Shown: positions 1 to 7,429 of the stretch, one piece after another
How the letters are laid out: every line of letters starts with the position of its first letter
Numbering within the stretch: position 1 is the first letter of the stretch
DNA from: Streptomonospora sp. PA3
GTDB taxonomy: Bacteria > Actinomycetota > Actinomycetes > Streptosporangiales > Streptosporangiaceae
DNA: 64,000 nucleotides
Assembly: GCF_009728995.1 (NCBI RefSeq)
Contig: NZ_VTZW01000007.1
Coordinates: 124,001 to 188,000 of the forward strand
Direction: 5' to 3'
Program-made: the position numbers and the translations under genes
Notes under the pieces: generated by a model
The model's database searches: none
Seen by the model: the letters and a program-made list of their open reading frames with translations, nothing else
Told to the model about the DNA's origin: nothing

Positions 1-39
1 GGGTGATTCGGGGACTCGCGGGCTCCGGTTTCCCGTGCA

Positions 40-498
40 ATGCCGCAACCTGTGATGATTCTGTGTGTGTGGCGTGAACTGATCGTTGAGCTGTACCCGC
101 GGGCGGAGTTGGCCGAGCCGGCCGATCCGGCGGTGGTGGCCTTGATCGAGAAGGAGTTGGGGCTGCCGGTGCCGTCGGAGTTGGCGTCGTTGTACGGCGA
201 GTGCGACGGGGTGTGCAACGAGTACGGCGATGCGGTGGTGTGGCCGGCGCGGCGGGTGGTGGAGGACAACCTGGCGATGCGGGCGGAGCCGGATTATGTG
301 GAGCTGTATGCGCCCTTCGATGAGCTGATCTTTTTCGGGGACAGCGACATGGGGCCGCAGTTCGCCTATGTGCTCACCGATTACGGGCCGGGGATCGTGG
401 TGTGGGATCACGAGAGCGATCGGCGGCGGTTGGCGGCGGTGTCGTTGCGGGATTATCTGGTGCGGTGCCTGGGGGAGGGCGGGGGGTGGTTCCGCTGA
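40..498 (+). CDS. SMI1/KNR4 (SUKH) family protein
   Basis: A 152-residue cytoplasmic protein with the SUKH layout: an N-terminal helix of the form 'ELGLPVPSEL' followed by 'LYGECDGV', then beta-rich segments 'IFFGDSDMGPQFAY' and 'IVVWDHESD' and a closing helix 'SLRDYLVRCL'. SUKH proteins act as immunity proteins against polymorphic toxins or as general protein-binding modules; no toxin gene is visible here, so a role cannot be assigned. The start is uncertain: ATG at 40, ATG at 55 and GTG at 67 are all in frame and none has a good ribosome site. It stands alone, 150 bp before the deformylase gene. Confidence 0.75.
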   Translation: MPQPVMILCVWRELIVELYPRAELAEPADPAVVALIEKELGLPVPSELASLYGECDGVCNEYGDAVVWPARRVVEDNLAMRAEPDYVELYAPFDELIFFGDSDMGPQFAYVLTDYGPGIVVWDHESDRRRLAAVSLRDYLVRCLGEGGGWFR

Positions 499-650
499 GT
501 GGTGTGCATTGAGCTGGGGGTTTGGGTGCCGGGGGGCGGGGCTGGGGCCGCGGGTCGGGCTGACCTGCGGCTTTGTGCTATTTTGCGGGGATATCGCCCT
601 GGTGTGTGCGGGGCGGGTGTCCACCTCGGCAGCAGAGAGCGGTTCCAGCG

Positions 651-1343
651 ATGTCGCAGTCGTCGGCCCCGCAGCGGGGCAGCGCCCCGGCGCGGGTGCG
701 TGTGCAGGGTGTGCCGGTCGAGTCGTTTCCGGAGTTGGCGCCGGAGGCGCGGCGGGGCCGGGTGCGGGCCGTCACCGAGGTGGGCGAAGAGGTGCTGCAC
801 CGGCCGTGCCGGAGTGTGGGCGAGGAGGAGTTCGGCGGTGCCGCGTTGGCCGCGCTGATCGACGACATGTTCGTGACGATGTATGCGGCCGAGGGTGTGG
901 GGTTGGCGGCCAACCAGGTCGGGGTGGATCTGCGGGTGTTCGTCTACGACTGCCCCGATGACGACGGTGTGCGGCATGTGGGGCATGTGTGCAACCCGGT
1001 GGCGGCCGAGCGGGGGGCGGGCGAGGATCTGCTGGCGGTGGAGGACGAGGGGTGCCTGTCGGTGCCGGGTCCTCATGCCGAGCTGGCGCGGCCCGAGCAT
1101 GCGCTGGTGCGCGGGCGCGACCGGGAGGGCCGGCCGGTGGAGATCGCCGGCAGCGGGTATTTCGCGCGGTGCCTGCAGCACGAGACCGATCACACGCTGG
1201 GGCGGCTGTATATCGACCGGCTGCCCAAGCGGGTGCGGCGCAAGGTGCTGCGGCGGATGGAGGACATGCGCGCCGAGGTGCTGGAGCGGCGCCGCGCCAA
1301 CGCCGAGCGGCTCGTGGGGGGCGCCGGTGGCGCTCAGGGCTGA
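651..1343 (+). CDS. def: Peptide deformylase
   Basis: A 230-residue peptide deformylase, the metal hydrolase that removes the N-formyl group from nascent proteins in the cytoplasm. All three family motifs are present in order: motif 1 'GVGLAANQVG', motif 2 'EGCLSVPG' (metal Cys) and motif 3 'QHETDHTLG' (two metal His and the catalytic Glu). The length is slightly above the usual 170-220 residues because of an N-terminal extension and a basic C-terminal tail. ATG at 651 was chosen; the frame is open further upstream but that part is low complexity. The 3' end overlaps the convergent gene by 10 bp. Formylmethionyl-tRNA transformylase is not adjacent, so this may be one of several deformylase genes. 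Confidence 0.93.
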   Translation: MSQSSAPQRGSAPARVRVQGVPVESFPELAPEARRGRVRAVTEVGEEVLHRPCRSVGEEEFGGAALAALIDDMFVTMYAAEGVGLAANQVGVDLRVFVYDCPDDDGVRHVGHVCNPVAAERGAGEDLLAVEDEGCLSVPGPHAELARPEHALVRGRDREGRPVEIAGSGYFARCLQHETDHTLGRLYIDRLPKRVRRKVLRRMEDMRAEVLERRRANAERLVGGAGGAQG

Positions 1344-2062
1344 GCCGGCCTCGCGCGGCCGTGGGCCGGGGCGGGGCGCAGGGGTTCGCCGGGGATGAGG
1401 TGGCGGGTGTGGCCGCGGGCGCACAGCCGGTCGTAGGCCTGCCAGACGTCGTCGGGGATGTCGACGGGGGCGCTCCAGCCGCGGCGGGCGTAGACGGCCA
1501 GGCGCTGCAGGTCGCCGACGAGGAAGTCGATGAGTTCGGCGTGGGTGTGCTCGCCCTCGGCATAGCCCTGGTAGCCGCCGCCGAAGCAGTCGAAGCTCCA
1601 GCGGGGCCCGGGCCAGTGCAGGGCGGCGGTGGCCAGGGCGCGCTGGGCCATGTAGGGCTTGGCGGTGACCACGGCGCTGCGGGGGGCGCTGCGGCCGGTT
1701 TCGGCGATCAGGCGGCGGGCCAGGGCGAAGTTCTCGGCGGTGTTGGTGGCGCGGGTCTCCAGCAGGACGGCGGAGTCGGGGATGGGGGCGCTGCGGCGGG
1801 CGGCGCGGGCGAAGGTGGCGGCTTCGGAGTCGGGCCAGCGCTGTGCGGTGCCGTCGCCGCCGGTGCGGCGGCCGCGGTCGCCGCTGAAGACGAGCAGCGG
1901 CGCCACGCCGTCCTGCCACAGGCGGGCGGCGTGGGCGGCCACGCGCAGGTCGTGGCTGCCCAGGACCAGGATGAGGTCGTGGCCGGTTCGGGCGGGTGCG
2001 GCGGGGCGGGTGTGGAAGTCCCACAGGCGCCGGGCGAGGGCGTGGGTCTCGGCCGTGATCAC
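1334..2062 (-). CDS. YdcF/SanA-like DUF218 protein
   Basis: A 242-residue protein of the YdcF/DUF218 family. Visible signatures are the first strand 'LILVLGSHDLRV', 'LLVFSGDRGRR' and the diagnostic 'ETRATNTAENFALARRL', in which the Glu and 'NTxEN' line the presumed binding pocket. Members bind nucleotides or S-adenosylmethionine, or take part in envelope functions, but no reaction is established for this branch. There is no signal peptide or membrane segment, so the protein should be cytoplasmic, like E. coli YdcF and unlike membrane-anchored SanA. It is transcribed toward def and overlaps its 3' end by 10 bp. Confidence 0.8.
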   Translation of the reverse strand: MITAETHALARRLWDFHTRPAAPARTGHDLILVLGSHDLRVAAHAARLWQDGVAPLLVFSGDRGRRTGGDGTAQRWPDSEAATFARAARRSAPIPDSAVLLETRATNTAENFALARRLIAETGRSAPRSAVVTAKPYMAQRALATAALHWPGPRWSFDCFGGGYQGYAEGEHTHAELIDFLVGDLQRLAVYARRGWSAPVDIPDDVWQAYDRLCARGHTRHLIPGEPLRPAPAHGRARPAQP

Positions 2063-2133
2063 GGCGCCACCTTAGCGCGGGCGCGAGGGGGCCGGTGGTA
2101 GCGCTGCGGGGGTGCGCAGCCCCCGGAAAGGGG

Positions 2134-2160
2134 GCCAATCCGGCGGGATTGGCTCTTTTT
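2134..2160 (+). terminator. Rho-independent terminator-like hairpin
   Basis: An 8-bp perfect stem GCCAATCC/GGATTGGC with a 4-nt loop is followed at once by TCTTTTT on the plus strand. A canonical U-tract is uncommon in DNA of this GC content. It lies between two divergent starts (minus gene at 2062, plus gene at 2263), so on the plus strand it would sit in the leader of the lipoprotein gene. Upstream G-runs and a C-run at 2106-2134 can pair in alternative ways. Confidence 0.7.
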
Positions 2161-2262
2161 CGCGGGGTGGGCGGTACCGGGTGCGGCCGGTGATGTGGGA
2201 TGCGGGTCCGGGCTGGGCAGGCGCGGGGGCAGCGGCGCGCTGGGTCAGGGGGAGGGGGCCGC

Positions 2263-2664
2263 ATGATGCGGGGACGCCGGGTGGCGGTTGTGGCGGCGGT
2301 CGCGGCGGTGTGCGGGCTGAGCGCGTGCGGTCTGGGCGCGCGGCCGGTGGCGGGCTCGGGCGGCGACGGCGCCGAGCCGGCCGGGGCGGGTGCGGTCGAG
2401 CGCGACACCGGTGTGCGGGGCCGGGTGGTGCGCGAGGGCGGCGCGGTCGGCGCGCACTGCCTGCTGCATGCGCGGGCGGCGTCGGTGTGGGCGCCGCCGG
2501 TGCCCGAGGCGGCGGTGATCAGCGACGCCCGGGGCCGCTTCTTCCGGGCGCTGCCGGCGGGCACCTACACCCTGTCGGCGCGCTGCGGGGGCGAGGTCGG
2601 GCGCGTGGATCAGGTGGCGGTGGCCGAGGGCGAGGTGGCCGCGGCGATCATCGTGGTGGAGTAG
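2263..2664 (+). CDS. Small secreted lipoprotein with a carboxypeptidase-regulatory-like fold
   Basis: A 133-residue predicted lipoprotein. The start ATG (2263, with a second ATG at 2266) follows a purine-rich ribosome site 'GGGGGAGG'. Residues 1-22 form a signal peptide with Arg-rich n-region, Ala/Val core and lipobox 'LSAC', so the Cys would be lipidated and the protein tethered outside the membrane. The mature part carries a transthyretin-like beta module: 'GVRGRVVREGGAVGAHC', 'VISDARGRFFRALPAGTYTL' and 'SARCGG', as in carboxypeptidase regulatory-like domains that bind carbohydrate or protein. No partner gene is evident. The leader contains a terminator-like hairpin about 100 bp upstream. 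Confidence 0.78.
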   Translation: MMRGRRVAVVAAVAAVCGLSACGLGARPVAGSGGDGAEPAGAGAVERDTGVRGRVVREGGAVGAHCLLHARAASVWAPPVPEAAVISDARGRFFRALPAGTYTLSARCGGEVGRVDQVAVAEGEVAAAIIVVE

Positions 2665-2700
2665 GGCGTAGTGGGCCCGATGCGGGTTAGTTTGGCGGCC

Positions 2701-3093
2701 ATGGTCAACGTTGTCAGCAGCCGCGTTCTGATCCGCCCCACCGATCTGGAGCGCAGCCGCGCCTTCTACCGCGACGTGCTGGGGCTGGCGGTCTACCGCG
2801 AGTTCGCCACCGGCGGCGGCGAGTACGGGACCGTGTTCTTCCTGGGCGGGGGTTTCCTGGAGCTGTCGGGGCGCAGTGAGCGCGCGCCGGAGCCGCAGGC
2901 GGTGCGGTTGTGGCTGCAGGTGCCCGACATCGAGGAGGCGCGCGCGGAGCTGGCGGGGCGGGGTGCCGAGATCGCCCGGGAGCCGCGGCGCGAGCCGTGG
3001 GGGCTGGTGGAGATGTGGCTCGCCGATCCCGACGGCCTGCTTGTGTGTGTGGTGGAGGTGCCCGCCGACCATCCGATTCGCCGCCGCGACTGA
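2701..3093 (+). CDS. VOC/glyoxalase-like protein
   Basis: A 130-residue single-domain protein of the vicinal oxygen chelate superfamily. The two beta-alpha-beta-beta-beta modules are visible: 'RPTDLERSRAFYRDVLGLAV' at the start and 'VPDIEEARAELAGRGAEI' with 'MWLADPDGLLVCVVEV' at the end. Members are glyoxalases, extradiol dioxygenases, isomerases or drug-sequestering proteins; nothing here fixes the substrate. ATG 2701 was chosen because the domain begins right after it. It follows the lipoprotein gene by 36 bp and may be cotranscribed with it. Confidence 0.85.
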   Translation: MVNVVSSRVLIRPTDLERSRAFYRDVLGLAVYREFATGGGEYGTVFFLGGGFLELSGRSERAPEPQAVRLWLQVPDIEEARAELAGRGAEIAREPRREPWGLVEMWLADPDGLLVCVVEVPADHPIRRRD

Positions 3094-3405
3094 GCGGGGC
3101 GGCTACCAGGTGGGGCGCAGGGGGCGGGTGCGGCGCCGGCGGCCCCGAGCACGCCGCCGCCCGCGAGGCGGTGCTGCCGGGGCTGCGGGGCAGCCTGGAG
3201 CCGAGCGTCGACGGGCGGGTGCGGCGCCCGGGTCCCGCAGACGCGGCCGCGGGTGCCGGCCGGCAGCCGACCGGGGTGTCCGATCCCCCTCCGGTGCCGG
3301 CCGCGGCCCGGGTGGCCACCGGGGCCGGGCTGCGCGCGGTGATGGCCGGCGGCGGCCTGCCGAGCCCGCCCTGGACGTGCTGAGTCCCGCGGCTCGGCCG
3401 GCCCC
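3094..3405. other. Intergenic stretch between convergent genes, no assignable gene
   Basis: This 312-bp stretch lies between two 3' ends. One plus-strand frame is open to a TGA near 3383 and has some amphipathic character, but it matches nothing I recognise and has no start with a ribosome site. It could be a decayed coding fragment. No clear terminator hairpin was found. Confidence 0.4.
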
Positions 3406-4308
3406 TCAGCCGCCGCGGCCGGCGCGGGCGCGCATGTCGGCGGCGCCGCCCGCGCCCACCGCCGCGGCCCGCCGGTCGCGGGTGGCCTCCAGTTCGGTGC
3501 GCAGCCGGGCGATCTCGCGGGGGGCGAAGGCGCCGATGAGCGCGGGCAGCGCGCCGCGCACCCCCTGCACGGCGCGCAGCCAGGGCTGGCCGTAGACGTG
3601 GGCGCGGCGGCGGGCGATGCCCTCCAGCAGGCGCTCCACGGCCGGCTCCGGCGCATAGGTGCGGTTCATCGGCCAGGGCAGGCGCCGGCGCATCTGCGCC
3701 AGGGCGGCGTCCTCGTCGGCGCCGCGGACCATGTCGGTGTCGGTCCAGCTGAGGTAGGCCACGCCCACGCCCACCCCCTCGGCGGCGACCTCGGGCGCCA
3801 GGCAGTGGGCGAAGGCCTCCACGCCGGCCTTGCCGGCGCAGTAGGCGCCCATCAGCGGGGCCGGCGCCAGTGCGGCCAGGGAGGCGACCTGCAGCAGGTA
3901 GCCGCGGCGGCGGCGCAGGGCGGGCAGGAAGGCGCGGGCGGTGGCGATGCTGCCGAGCAGGTTGACCTCGATGACGCGGTCGAAGGCCGGGGCGGGGGTG
4001 TCGGCGAAGGGGCCGCCGGTGGCGATTCCGGCGTTGGCCACGACGATGTCGACGCCGCCGAAGCGCTCCTCGGCCTCATCGGCGACGGCGTGCAGGGCCC
4101 GGGCGTCGGTGACGTCGGCCTCGAAGGCGGCGGCGCCGGCGCCGCACTCGGCGGCCACCGCATCCAGCTCCTCGGGTTCCAGGCCGACCAGCAGGCATCG
4201 GACGCCCTCCTGGGCCAGGCGCAGGGCCAGCAGCCGGCCCAGTCCGCGGGCGGCTCCGGTGACCACGGCGGTCTTGCCGGCCAGAGCGGGGTGGGCTCGC
4301 TTGCTCAT
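3406..4308 (-). CDS. Short-chain dehydrogenase/reductase
   Basis: A 300-residue classical SDR. The nucleotide-binding motif 'TGAARGLG', the 'VVANAGIA' strand and the catalytic Ser and 'YCAGK' are present. The C-terminal 100 residues extend beyond the Rossmann core and include 'VYGQPWLRAVQGVRGALP', a pattern of the SDR subgroup found beside lipophilic alpha/beta hydrolases and membrane-associated substrates. Its ATG overlaps the TGA of the upstream hydrolase gene (ATGA), so the two are translationally coupled and probably act in one pathway on a lipid or ester substrate. The substrate is not deducible. Confidence 0.88.
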   Translation of the reverse strand: MSKRAHPALAGKTAVVTGAARGLGRLLALRLAQEGVRCLLVGLEPEELDAVAAECGAGAAAFEADVTDARALHAVADEAEERFGGVDIVVANAGIATGGPFADTPAPAFDRVIEVNLLGSIATARAFLPALRRRRGYLLQVASLAALAPAPLMGAYCAGKAGVEAFAHCLAPEVAAEGVGVGVAYLSWTDTDMVRGADEDAALAQMRRRLPWPMNRTYAPEPAVERLLEGIARRRAHVYGQPWLRAVQGVRGALPALIGAFAPREIARLRTELEATRDRRAAAVGAGGAADMRARAGRGG

Positions 4309-5216
4309 GCACTCTCCTGGCGGTTGCTGGGGGCGAGGTGGGTTCGGGCGAGGTCGGACAGGGCCTGGGCCAGGGCCGCGGGGGTCTCCAGCGGGGTCAT
4401 GTGCCCGGTGCGGGGCAGTTCCACCAGGCCGCGGCAGTCGGGCAGCGCCTCGGCGATGCGGCGGGCGTGGGCGATGGGGGTGAGCCGGTCGTCGGTGCCG
4501 GCCACGACCAGGGTGGGTGCCTGCAGGGTGCGCAGGTTGCGCCGCAGGTCCAGGCCGGCCAGGACGCGCCCCCACCGGGCGCGGGGCAGGGCGGGGGCGG
4601 CGTGGACCATGTCGGCGCACAGGTCGACCATGTCGGCCTGTGCGTCCTTGGCCATGGTGGCGTAGTGCAGGGCGGCGCGGGTGAGGCGGGTGCGGGGCCC
4701 CAGCGGCAGGGGGGCGGTCAGCATCATGCGGTGGGCCAGGGCGCCGGCGCGGGGGAAGCGGGCGGCGCCGGGGAAGACGCGCGAGGAGGCGGTCAGGTCG
4801 CCGGCGCCGGTGCTGGCCAGTAGGGCGGCGGCGGTGCGCGCGGCGAAGCGGGGCCGCTCGGCGGCGGCCATCACGGTCATGGCGCCCATGCTGTGGCCGG
4901 CGACCACGGCGCGTTCGCCGGGCTCCAGGGCGGCGTCCATGACGGCGATGAGGTCGTCGGCCAGGGCGGTGGTGCCGTAGCCGGCGGCGCGGGGGGCCTG
5001 GCTGGCGCCGTGGCCGCGCTGGTCGTAGCAGATGAGGCGCAGGTTCTCGCCCAGCAGGTGGATGAGGGGGTGCCACAGGCGGATCGCGCAGGTCCAGCCG
5101 TGGGCGAGGATGACGGGTGGGGCGTGGGCGGGTCCGTGGACCTCGGCGTGCAGGCGGGTGCCGTCGGCGGAGCGGACGGCGAGGGTGCGCCGGGGGGCGG
5201 GGGCGGCTGTGGGCAT
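4305..5216 (-). CDS. Alpha/beta hydrolase
   Basis: A 303-residue alpha/beta-hydrolase fold enzyme. The oxyanion loop is 'LAHGWTCAIRLW', the nucleophile elbow 'GHSMG' supplies the Ser, and 'AGTDDRLTPIAHARRIAE' and 'LPRTGHMTPLE' supply the acid and His. The start ATG at 5216 is preceded by AGGAG ten bases upstream; the frame is open further but the extra residues are low complexity. It is the first gene of an operon with the SDR and has a short inverted repeat about 60 bp upstream of the start. Esterase, lipase or thioesterase activity is possible. Confidence 0.88.
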   Translation of the reverse strand: MPTAAPAPRRTLAVRSADGTRLHAEVHGPAHAPPVILAHGWTCAIRLWHPLIHLLGENLRLICYDQRGHGASQAPRAAGYGTTALADDLIAVMDAALEPGERAVVAGHSMGAMTVMAAAERPRFAARTAAALLASTGAGDLTASSRVFPGAARFPRAGALAHRMMLTAPLPLGPRTRLTRAALHYATMAKDAQADMVDLCADMVHAAPALPRARWGRVLAGLDLRRNLRTLQAPTLVVAGTDDRLTPIAHARRIAEALPDCRGLVELPRTGHMTPLETPAALAQALSDLARTHLAPSNRQESA

Positions 5217-5274
5217 GGGTGGGCGGCTCCTGGGGCTCCGGCGGGGGCGGATGGGGACCGAGCCTAAACCATGA

Positions 5275-5286
5275 CAATGCTCATTG
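5275..5286. promoter_or_regulatory. Inverted repeat CAATG-CT-CATTG upstream of the hydrolase/SDR operon
   Basis: CAATG and CATTG form a 5-bp inverted repeat with 2-nt spacer in the only AT-richer patch upstream of the operon start at 5216. It is a plausible operator for an unlinked TetR- or MarR-type regulator; no regulator gene is adjacent. Confidence 0.4.
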
Positions 5287-5479
5287 GAAGGGTTTTGGCG
5301 GGGCCGCCGCGAAGGCGCGCGCCCGCTGCGCACGACGCGGCGGCACGGTGCCGCAGGGGACCGCTCGCGGGACCGCGCCCGCACCGCAGGAGGCGCCCTG
5401 GCAGGAGGTACGGCGCAGCGGCGCGATCGAGCACGACCGCCTCGCGTGCCCGCCGCCCCGCCGAAGACTTTCGAGGACG

Positions 5480-5531
5480 CAGCGCCACCGGCAGCGACCA
5501 CCTGCCGGTGGCGGCCGAGATCACCTGGTGA
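5480..5531 (+). pseudogene. 3' scrap of an endonuclease/exonuclease/phosphatase family gene
   Basis: The plus strand encodes 'ATGSDHLPVAAEITW' followed by TGA at 5529-5531. 'SDHLPV.AE' at a C-terminus is the hallmark last catalytic motif (Asp-His) of the EEP superfamily (DNase I, exonuclease III, sphingomyelinase). No other EEP motif is visible upstream, so this looks like the leftover end of a deleted gene. The same bases form a 10-bp hairpin (5485-5511) that could now act as a terminator for the minus-strand regulator at 5607. Confidence 0.45.
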
Positions 5532-5606
5532 GTGCCGCACCCGCCGAGGGTGCCCGCGTGCGGCCCGGCCGAAGCGGGCGGCGGGATCCGGGAAGGCGCC
5601 GCGCGG

Positions 5607-6188
5607 TCAGGGGCTCAGCTCCTCCAGGAGCGCGAAGCCCTCGGCGATCCAGTCCAGCTCGGTGCGGGCGCGGGCGATGAGGCCGTCGTAGGCGTAGACC
5701 TTGAAGCGCACCGCGCGCTCGGCCTCGCGCTCGTCCAGTTTGGCCAGGCGGGCCGCCAGGGTGGGGTGGCTGCGGTCGAGGAGGGTGGCGCGGGTGCCTT
5801 CGAGCATGCGCAGCTGCTCGGTCCAGTACTCCTGCTGCCGGCGCAGCTGCTCGCGCACGGCGGCGGGGTCGGCGAAGTCGAAGTAGGCCGCCTTCAGATA
5901 CACCGGGTCGCGCTGGCGCTGGGGCGCCAGCGGCGACTCCATCCAGGCGCGGAAGTCGGCCAGCCCGGCGTCGGTGACGTGGTACTCCTTCTTGGTCCCC
6001 TTCCTGCCCCAGGCGACCTCGACCGAGGCGAGCAGCCCGTCGCGCTCCATCCGGTGCAGTTCGGGGTAGATCTGCGAGTCGGGCGCATGCCAGACGTGGG
6101 CCACCGAGCGGCTGAAGCTCTTCGCGATGTCGTAGCCGGTCATCGGTCGGCCGGTGAGCAGCGCGACCAGCGCGTAACGCAGGGACAA
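5607..6188 (-). CDS. PadR family regulator of the vanillate operon
   Basis: A 193-residue PadR-type repressor. The N-terminal winged helix 'SLRYALVALLTGRPMTGYDI' leads into the recognition helix 'SQIYPELHRMERDGLL' and the wing 'GTKKEYHVTDAGL'; the second half is the long helical Vir_act_alpha_C dimerisation domain. TTG at 6188 was preferred over ATG at 6233 because it gives the usual family start and sits 3-4 bases after a strong GAGGGAGGG site. It is divergent from vanA. PadR proteins sense phenolic acids, fitting control of vanillate demethylation; an AACTAT-N8-ATAGTT repeat lies between the genes. Confidence 0.85.
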   Translation of the reverse strand: MSLRYALVALLTGRPMTGYDIAKSFSRSVAHVWHAPDSQIYPELHRMERDGLLASVEVAWGRKGTKKEYHVTDAGLADFRAWMESPLAPQRQRDPVYLKAAYFDFADPAAVREQLRRQQEYWTEQLRMLEGTRATLLDRSHPTLAARLAKLDEREAERAVRFKVYAYDGLIARARTELDWIAEGFALLEELSP

Positions 6189-6235
6189 CGACCCTCCCTC
6201 CCTCGGATCGGCCACGCCGTCCGTCCTTGCCAACT

Positions 6236-6297
6236 AACTATATCCATAGATAGTTTGCGAGTCCTGCGTCACATACCTCTCTCCATAGGGAGTTTCC
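6236..6297. promoter_or_regulatory. PadR-type operator region of vanAB
   Basis: AACTAT (6236-6241) and ATAGTT (6250-6255) form a perfect inverted repeat with an 8-nt spacer, the same geometry as known PadR sites (ATGT-N8-ACAT). The block 6241-6258 recurs imperfectly, 14 of 18 bases, at 6280-6297, immediately before the vanA ATG, where it includes the GGGAG ribosome site. Binding at the second copy would cover the translation start. Confidence 0.65.
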
Positions 6298-7428
6298 ATG
6301 ACCCTCACCGCATCGTCCCTGGTGGAGACCGCGCCACCGGCCACCGCGGCCAAGATCTTCAACCACCCCCGCAACGCCTGGTACGTCGCGGCCTGGGACC
6401 ACGAGGTCACCGGCAAGCAGCCGCTGGCGCGCACCGTCGCCGGCGTTCCGCTGGCGCTGTGGCGCAACCGCCGGGGCCGCGCCGTCGCCCTCGCCGACGC
6501 CTGCTGGCACCGGCTCGCCCCGCTGTCGAAGGGCAGGATCCTCGGCGACGAGCTGCAGTGCCCCTACCACGGCCTGCGCTACAACGCGACCGGCCGCTGC
6601 ACCGGGATGCCCGCCCAGGAGACGATCAACCCCAGCGCGATCGTCCCCTCCTACCCCGTCGTCGAGCGCTACCGCTACGTCTGGGTGTGGGTCGGGGACC
6701 CCGACCTGGCCGACCCGGCCGCCGTGCCCGACATGCACCAGATGGACGACCCCGCCTGGGCCGGCGACGGCGAGACCATCCACGCCCACTGCAACTACCA
6801 GCTCGTCCTCGACAACCTGATGGACCTCACCCACGAGGAGTTCGTGCACTCCTCGAGCATCGGCCAGGACGAGCTGTCCGAGGCCGAGTTCGACGTGGTC
6901 CACCAGGGCGAGACCGTCACGGTCACCCGCTGGATGCGCGACATCGACCCGCCCCCGTTCTGGCTGAAGAACATGCGCGACAGGTTCCCCGGCTTCGAGG
7001 GCAGGGTCGACCGGTGGCAGATCATCACCTTCCAGGCCCCCGGCACGATCTGCATCGACGTCGGCGTGGCCAAGGCCGGCACCGGCGCGCCCGAGGGCGA
7101 CCGCAGCCAGGGCGTCAACGGCTACGTGATGAACACGATCACCCCCGAGACCGAGCGCACCTGCCACTACTTCTGGGCGTTCATGCGCAACTACCGCCTG
7201 GACAGCCAGACCATCACCACCCAGCTGCGGCAGGCCGTGCACGGGGTCTTCGCCGAGGACGAGGACATGCTGCGCGCCCAGCAGCGCGCCATCGACGCCA
7301 ACCCCGACCACGAGTTCTACAGCCTCAACATCGACGCCGGCGGCATGTGGGTGCGCCAGATCCTGGAGCGCATGCTCGCGGCCGAAGGGCGCCCCTCGGC
7401 CGCACCGGCTCCGGGACAGGGGGCCTGA
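6298..7428 (+). CDS. vanA: Vanillate O-demethylase oxygenase subunit
   Basis: A 376-residue Rieske oxygenase. The Rieske cluster ligands are C69-x-H71 and C88-x-x-H91 ('CWH' and 'CPYHG'); the mononuclear iron site is in 'DNLMDLTHEEFVHSSSIG', and the C-terminal 'FAEDEDMLRAQQ' and 'LNIDAGG' strings match VanA proteins. It would convert vanillate to protocatechuate with release of formaldehyde, using electrons from the next gene product. GGGAG at 6288-6292 gives the start. It is followed by vanB after one base, so the pair is translationally linked. Other O-demethylases (syringate, veratrate) share the fold, so the exact methoxy-aromatic is inferred. Confidence 0.87.
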   Translation: MTLTASSLVETAPPATAAKIFNHPRNAWYVAAWDHEVTGKQPLARTVAGVPLALWRNRRGRAVALADACWHRLAPLSKGRILGDELQCPYHGLRYNATGRCTGMPAQETINPSAIVPSYPVVERYRYVWVWVGDPDLADPAAVPDMHQMDDPAWAGDGETIHAHCNYQLVLDNLMDLTHEEFVHSSSIGQDELSEAEFDVVHQGETVTVTRWMRDIDPPPFWLKNMRDRFPGFEGRVDRWQIITFQAPGTICIDVGVAKAGTGAPEGDRSQGVNGYVMNTITPETERTCHYFWAFMRNYRLDSQTITTQLRQAVHGVFAEDEDMLRAQQRAIDANPDHEFYSLNIDAGGMWVRQILERMLAAEGRPSAAPAPGQGA

Positions 7429-7429
7429 G

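Noticed and set aside
453-2564. A 703-codon minus-strand frame across def and the YdcF gene
   Set aside because: Arg/Pro/His-rich product opposite clearly coding def and overlapping the real YdcF frame; no motif.
5271-5531. A possible 86-codon plus-strand gene starting in the inverted repeat
   Set aside because: Only the last 15 codons resemble a protein family (EEP C-terminus); the rest is Arg/Ala filler, so it is listed as a remnant.
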